NCBI RefSeq assembly: GCF_003285005.1
Contig: NZ_QMFA01000008.1
Location: forward strand, 1-64,000
Direction of reading: 5' to 3'
DNA length: 64,000 nt
Source: Paenibacillus sp. YN15
Lineage (GTDB): Bacteria; Bacillota; Bacilli; Paenibacillales; NBRC-103111
Numbering within the stretch: the first letter of the stretch is position 1; every line of letters starts with the position of its first letter. This document shows positions 63,932 through 64,000 of this stretch, in pieces. Under the pieces are notes generated by a model. That model made no database searches and was not told the origin of the DNA. It saw nothing but the letters and a program-made list of their open reading frames with translations. The translations under genes and the position numbers were made by a program.

Positions 63932-64000
63932 ACTATCTGACAAAGCATAAGCAACGAGGTGTTCATTTAAGCCAAAATCGACCGTACATTCCGCAAAACG

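Overview
The window looks like a chromosomal segment of a low-to-mid GC Gram-positive, endospore-forming type bacterium, most probably Paenibacillaceae (Paenibacillus or a close relative). The signs are strong AGGAGG-type ribosome binding sites with many GTG/TTG starts, an LplB/YtcP/LplA-type polysaccharide ABC transporter with a membrane-sensor AraC regulator, Gram-positive signal peptides and lipobox, and a c-di-GMP-I riboswitch. The genus is inferred, not proven. I recognised no rRNA, tRNA or CRISPR array.

Layout. 1-2971: an ABC-2 type exporter pair, a uracil-DNA-glycosylase-like protein and a small P-loop kinase. 3183-24281 (minus strand): the most striking part, a six-gene cluster of about 20 kb. 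In order of transcription it encodes a secreted PA14/fibronectin-III protein, a secreted VWA/fibronectin-III protein, two secreted or membrane-anchored helical proteins, a 3393-residue RHS/YD-repeat protein with a Hint domain and a C-terminal toxin-like tip, and a small gene translationally coupled to the tip (likely immunity). A second, truncated RHS tip lies behind it. The cluster starts with a c-di-GMP-I riboswitch, and the divergent neighbour (24614-25741) is a membrane diguanylate cyclase without an inhibitory I-site. I read this as a c-di-GMP-controlled surface or contact-dependent polymorphic toxin system.

25742-29747: an orphan T-box-like RNA, a LysR regulator divergent from a TauE/SafE permease, a type-B carboxylesterase and a truncated GH57-like remnant. 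29784-42328 (minus): a polysaccharide-utilisation locus with AraC sensor-regulator, two permeases, binding lipoprotein, a complete PL8-type lyase lacking a signal peptide, and a large secreted CBM9/beta-helix protein; a remnant of another gene sits between the binding protein and the lyase. 42425-50333: mixed housekeeping and accessory genes (MATE exporter, VOC protein, ferredoxin-nitroreductase, SEC-C protein, YiiX-like hydrolase, SGNH hydrolase, cN-I nucleotidase, DUF4184) plus a rifampin-phosphotransferase remnant.

50615-55621 is AT-richer and looks acquired: a sigma factor/anti-sigma pair, secreted proteins of unknown function, a stop-ridden frame and a broken transposase. 55595-63931 returns to higher GC: UlaG-like hydrolase, DapA-like aldolase, an intergenic repeat cluster, an ADP-ribose module (NrtR-like NUDIX regulator, internally deleted NADAR gene, PARG-like hydrolase), rtcB preceded by a leader-peptide/terminator architecture, an oxidoreductase, a beta-carbonic anhydrase and a small protein that may resemble endospore-appendage subunits.
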